Shown here: piece after piece, positions 60,077 through 64,000 of the stretch
Numbering within the stretch: position 1 is the stretch's first letter
Layout of the letters: each line of letters starts with the position of its first letter
Source: Ophiocordyceps camponoti-saundersi (nom. inval.)
Taxonomy: Eukaryota > Ascomycota > Sordariomycetes > Hypocreales > Ophiocordycipitaceae
Direction: 5' to 3'
DNA: 64,000 nt
Assembly (NCBI GenBank): GCA_003339415.1
Contig: PDHQ01000113.1
Span: 40,519-104,518, forward strand
The notes under the pieces: model-generated
The model's input: the letters and a program-made list of their open reading frames with translations, nothing else
Databases searched by the model: none
What the model was told of the DNA's origin: nothing
Position numbers and translations under genes: made by a program

Positions 60077-61346
60077 AATGGGCGAAAGATTTGCCTAAGA
60101 AATAGTAATGAATAACTCTCGAGATGAAAAGGTCGAGTTCAATATGGAGTCACTTGCTGTGAAGCCGGGAGGGAGCCGTGTTTCTTTATAACGACGACTG
60201 TCTACGGAGATCCGGCTTATGTGTGTCTGCTCTTCACGAACCCTTGGTCGTAACTAAACATAGAGCTGCCTTGGTTGCATTATGCTCACTGCAGTAGAGC
60301 ATTTGAAAGCTAGACGTTGATACATGGCTGCTGCAGAGAGCATCGTGACTTGGGTTGTGATCCGCCGCCTACACTCCAAAGTTACTCCTACAACTAGGTA
60401 CATTCTGAAGCCATCACTTTCACTCGGAGACTCACAATGACTGGCTTCAGCTTCTTGTCGTCACTAAAAATCAAAATCTTGCTATAGATAGACCTGCCTG
60501 AAGAGCTGACCAGGCTCGAAACCCCCAGTCCCTCTCAGAGTAAGAAGATTCACTCATAATCAGCATATGACGATGACGATGCCCCTACACCAACTCCAAT
60601 TATCTACCAAAGTAGGAAAGAATAGAAGATGGAACGTGAGGCTTACATGAATCACGAGGTGAGGACGAGATGAGCGACGATGATTCGACTCGATCGAGGC
60701 ATATATCAAGGTCAGCCTTCCCATCTCACCCATCCATGTAAGCAGACGCCATCCTATATCTGAACAGTTCCATCATGATTACAGCGGCAGAGAGAGGGGT
60801 ATGCATGTGTGATGTGTGTGGGCAGAGACAGAGAGGAATCCTCATCGTCTTGGATGATGATGAGCTGGCCATGCGATAACAACGTGAAGTGATATCGATG
60901 CACATCACATGCGTACCGTGAGATTTAAAGAACCTAGACATGAATACGACCTATCTTGAGGTGAGATGCACATCATCACGGCTGGCCATAAGTTCGCCAC
61001 GCCGTGGATATGCGTGTCGTTGATGCATGAGTCGAAGGAGCGTATGAACCAAAGTCAGCAGCAGTATCTTTGAATTCTCCGGATGCATCTATAGAAGCTA
61101 CACGTATGCATTTACAAGCAAAGTGAAGCATCTACTTGTTATTCACAGCCACGTACGTTAAGCAACTACCCAATCCAGCTTGCCGTGAGACGCAAAGCAT
61201 CAGAAATGACAGGAGCAACATCTCCGCCTCCTTATCATCATCACCATCATCATCATCACACGTCGTTGCCACTCTCAGAATAGTCAAACGGACCAGCTAG
61301 TTCCAAAAGTCAACCATGACGGTTTTCCAAAGGCAGCGTTGAATCG
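60077..61346. promoter_or_regulatory. Precursor promoter and UstYa-A 3' region
   Basis: This 1.27-kb gap has no supported gene. The left part should hold the precursor promoter and the right part the terminator of the UstYa-like gene. ATC/CAT repeats occur near 61229-61258. Confidence 0.45.
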
Positions 61347-62467
61347 TCACTCACGTAGCTCCGGGTGAAAGTTTGGATGGCGAAGAAGAGACTGGTCAAA
61401 GCCGTCAAAGTGGTGAGCCCATGCCCACTCCTCGATGGCCTCCCAGTTGGCGCACTCGTGAACGATGCGGAAGTTGGGCCATGGTCGGTGGAAGTTGGGG
61501 ATCCAGTCGAATGTCTGGATGGAAAGGTCTGCGTTGCACATGATGTACTGTCGAAGGCTGTCTAGACAGTGATCTTTTCAAGTTCGTAGTTGTTCGTTAG
61601 TATAATGAGAGAAGGGCCTGTGGATGTGGCACTCACCAATGTGCTGTCCCATGTTCTTCTCCTGCGTCATGTTATAGTAATCTTTGTGAAGATATCTCCT
61701 GACGTATCTCTGAACGGCAAGTTAGTTGGTTGTCTTTCGTTGTTCGACATGGCAGTTTCTCACAATACAATGCAACTAATGATGTTAGTATGAAGCCGTT
61801 CTCAACTATCCAAAGACCATGCTCACCTGATGATAGACATCGAGACCGGCCATATAACCAGAACCATCCTGTAGAGGCACCGACGTGCGGTTTATCTTCT
61901 GCAAGTCCTCTTTACTCACTCGAATGGCTGTTGGCCCCAGCAACTTATTCCATGCCTCGTCCATCTCCGGCCTCGGCAGTCCCTTGAAGGGGTTTTTGAT
62001 CTCAATCTCATTTTCCAGTACCCGAGGCTCCCACTTCAAGGCCTCCCAGGCCGGAGCTGAAAGAAACATCAGCGTTTGATACACAAACAACTTCTTCACT
62101 CACTGTAAGCGTAAAGACCAGTTTTGTGCCTGTTGCGGCATTCGCAGCCCTTGTAGTCCCAAAAGGCAAAGAAGGCAGTCAAGTAAATAGCGACGATGAA
62201 GAGATGCAACGTGACTTGTCTTGCTATAGACGACGAACAAGGTCCTTTGCGCTTAGGTTGAAAGCTCAGAGCAGGCAGTCCCTCGTCTGGAATGGTATCT
62301 TCAGAGCTCTTGGCTCGATCGAGGAGACGTTGGTCATGATACTGAGGCATGGTGAAGATGGCTCTTTCAGAGTGAGCCGAAGATGAGAATCTCAGGTTGA
62401 GGACAAGTTTAGACGGGAACGGCCTTGACCCTGAAGCAGAGTCATAATCATCAACTGAAGACGACAT
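61347..62467 (-). CDS. UstYa-family (DUF3328) oxidative cyclase A
   Basis: Five exons, 62467-62104, 62056-61827, 61775-61764, 61709-61637 and 61573-61347, give about 301 residues. Exon 3 is only 12 nt and encodes LHCI. A single membrane segment (VTLHLFIVAIYLTAFFAFWDY) lies about residues 91-111. The DUF3328 domain follows: PAWEALKWEPRVLENE, NPFKGLPRPEMDEAWNKLL and TSVPLQDGSGYMAGLDVYHQ. Both diagnostic HxxHC motifs are intact: HQLHC, formed across an intron, and HIDHC, also across an intron. UstYa-type proteins are required for oxidative cyclisation of ustiloxin, phomopsin, asperipin and cyclochlorotine peptides. An ATG at 62350 (TTCACCATGCC) begins MPQYHDQRLL and is an equally good start. It faces the second UstYa gene across a 332-bp promoter. 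Confidence 0.87.
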
Positions 62468-62799
62468 GCCGAACCGCTATTTTGCGTAATAGCGTTGCGG
62501 CAGTAGACGGTCTTATGGTTGCATGTATGTATGCAGATGCAGGATGCATGCAATGTCGAGAGCAAGTGACAGGCGGGGGGAGAGACAAAGGGAACCCCGT
62601 CAGCCCTAACGGATGACTGCCTATACCTGGTAACTATGGGTTCTTGGAAGACGAGTCGGATAATGCGTTATCTGGGGTTTATGCACAAAGAAAGGTCTCA
62701 GTCAGTCGTGTGTTGTGTATGGGACTCGGGTTGGACTGGACGACTCAGTATCACCCGAGTATCACCACCTCTTCCTCCAGTTGCTCACCATACAACACC
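62468..62799. promoter_or_regulatory. Bidirectional promoter of the two UstYa-like genes
   Basis: This 332-bp spacer lies between head-to-head starts. It contains GATAA and TTATC arms facing each other (62659-62672), a possible GATA-factor site. It also has a perfect 8-bp inverted repeat, ACTCGGGT (62724-62731) and ACCCGAGT (62753-62760), with a CGG-like core that could serve a Zn2Cys6 regulator. Function is inference. Confidence 0.4.
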
Positions 62800-63650
62800 A
62801 TGGGCTACTCGAAACTCATGAGATCTGTCTCTGCCATGAAGCTTGGTCGAGGGACGACGAAATACTCTCGAGTAAAAGATGTTGATGATGTTGAACCCGC
62901 TTCACCAAGTTCGCACGCATCCACGTCTCCTATCAAGATGCCAGATATCTGGAAAGCAGTACTTCTGGTTACTCTTTACGCGATACTCACCTCAGTCATA
63001 ACATCACTGATCTTATGGATCTTCCAACCCCCTTTCAGTAGCGGTGGAAGTCCCCTGTTAAAGACTCCGGTTCCAGAGTGTAGGAGACCAAAGCCAATGA
63101 GGATAGAATATACGGTAAACACTAACACAAAGCAACCAAGTCCCCAAAGAGATTCGAGTCTTCCGTCAAAACAACACATTCACCAAGCCTCCCACTCCAG
63201 AAAACGACCGAGCCTGGAACGAGCTTCTCCCTGTGAGCTGTCCCCCCCTTACTACCTTGTCCGGTGCCTATGACCAGTCTAACAGGCGGAGAAAAGCCAG
63301 GAAGAGGCTTCGTCTACGTCGAAAACGGCGCCCAATACGGTCTCGAGCCGGGAATCGCCACGGATAAAGGCGAAATCTACTCCGTATCTCTATACCATTC
63401 CATCCACTGCCTCGGACTCGTGAGACGCAATTACTGGAGGCTTATACATGCGGTTCTGGATGCCTCGACTGAGATGGCCGAGTTCGCTCGCAGGGAACTC
63501 GATGATTCGCATACGGCGCACTGCTTTGACTACTTTAGACAGAGCTTCGAGTGCTCGGCTGACATGTCTCTGGAATGGCCTCTGACGAGTGCCTCGGGGA
63601 AGAGGCTTCAGGTGGACGGTGAGGGGATCCCGCATGTCTGCGCCAGCAAG
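62800..63650 (+). CDS. UstYa-family (DUF3328) oxidative cyclase B, runs off window
   Basis: This partial gene starts at ATG 62800. Exon 1 (62800-63114) encodes a polar N-terminus and one membrane segment (WKAVLLVTLYAILTSVITSL, about residues 48-67). Exon 2 (63152-about 63239) gives IRVFRQNNTFTKPPTPENDR. Exon 3 (63286-63650) gives GRGFVYVENGAQYGLEPGIA, SVSLYHSIHCLGLVRRNYW and HTAHCFDYFRQSFECSAD. Both HxxHC motifs (HSIHC, HTAHC) are present. The intron between exons 1 and 2 would be only 37 nt. The exon 2-3 junction needs a weak donor (GT at 63240, or a GC donor at 63237) to keep frame. After the donor at 63651 an intron of CT repeats continues to the window edge, so the C-terminus is not seen. 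Its role should parallel the neighbouring UstYa protein. Confidence 0.8.
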
Positions 63651-63656
63651 GTTCGT

Positions 63657-64000
<344 letters not shown>

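Overview
The window looks like a chromosome segment from a filamentous ascomycete, most likely a sordariomycete and plausibly Hypocreales (this placement is inference). The evidence is GC-rich genes with many 47-97 nt GT-AG introns, typical Pezizomycotina housekeeping genes, long gene-poor spacers full of homopolymers and GTAT/TACC microsatellites, and a retroelement mutated in the manner of repeat-induced point mutation (RIP). Most genes are split, so the coordinates given are full coding spans. Exon boundaries were worked out by hand from splice signals, reading frame and family conservation.

Layout. 1.3-19.3 kb is compact and housekeeping: a two-RRM RNA-binding protein, a giant HEAT-repeat LAA1/HEATR5 trafficking protein, a YebC/TACO1 mitochondrial translation factor, the cytochrome oxidase chaperone PET100, a disordered protein with a PP1-docking-like motif, the pre-mRNA cleavage factor CFIm25/NUDT21, a five-exon UPF0047/YjbQ protein, the complex I zinc subunit NDUFS6, and an MPP6-like exosome cofactor. 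From 19.3 to 42.5 kb genes are farther apart: an insulysin/STE23 zinc protease, a UBP12-type ubiquitin protease, a PdeH/PDE2-type cyclic nucleotide phosphodiesterase, and a long-chain alcohol oxidase of the GMC family.

43.457-48.760 kb is a complete but dead Ty1/copia element. It has 163-bp LTRs, a CATGG target-site duplication and minus-strand reverse transcriptase remnants, and it is saturated with C-to-T and G-to-A changes. Beyond it come an unrecognised 314-aa protein, a small-subunit catalase, a secreted repeat protein with five 8-cysteine domains, and a GNAT acetyltransferase.

The most interesting part is the right end (59.57-64.0 kb). A signal-peptide precursor carrying ten identical EPDRHQSYI repeats, with some KR junctions, lies beside two divergently transcribed DUF3328/UstYa-family genes. 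Each UstYa gene has two intact HxxHC motifs. This is the layout of a dikaritin (ustiloxin/phomopsin/asperipin-like) ribosomal peptide cluster with a core I do not recognise. In this model the precursor would be secreted, cut by Kex2-like proteases and cyclised through Tyr by the membrane-anchored UstYa enzymes. The cluster continues past the right edge, where the last gene enters an intron made of a CT repeat more than 300 bp long.
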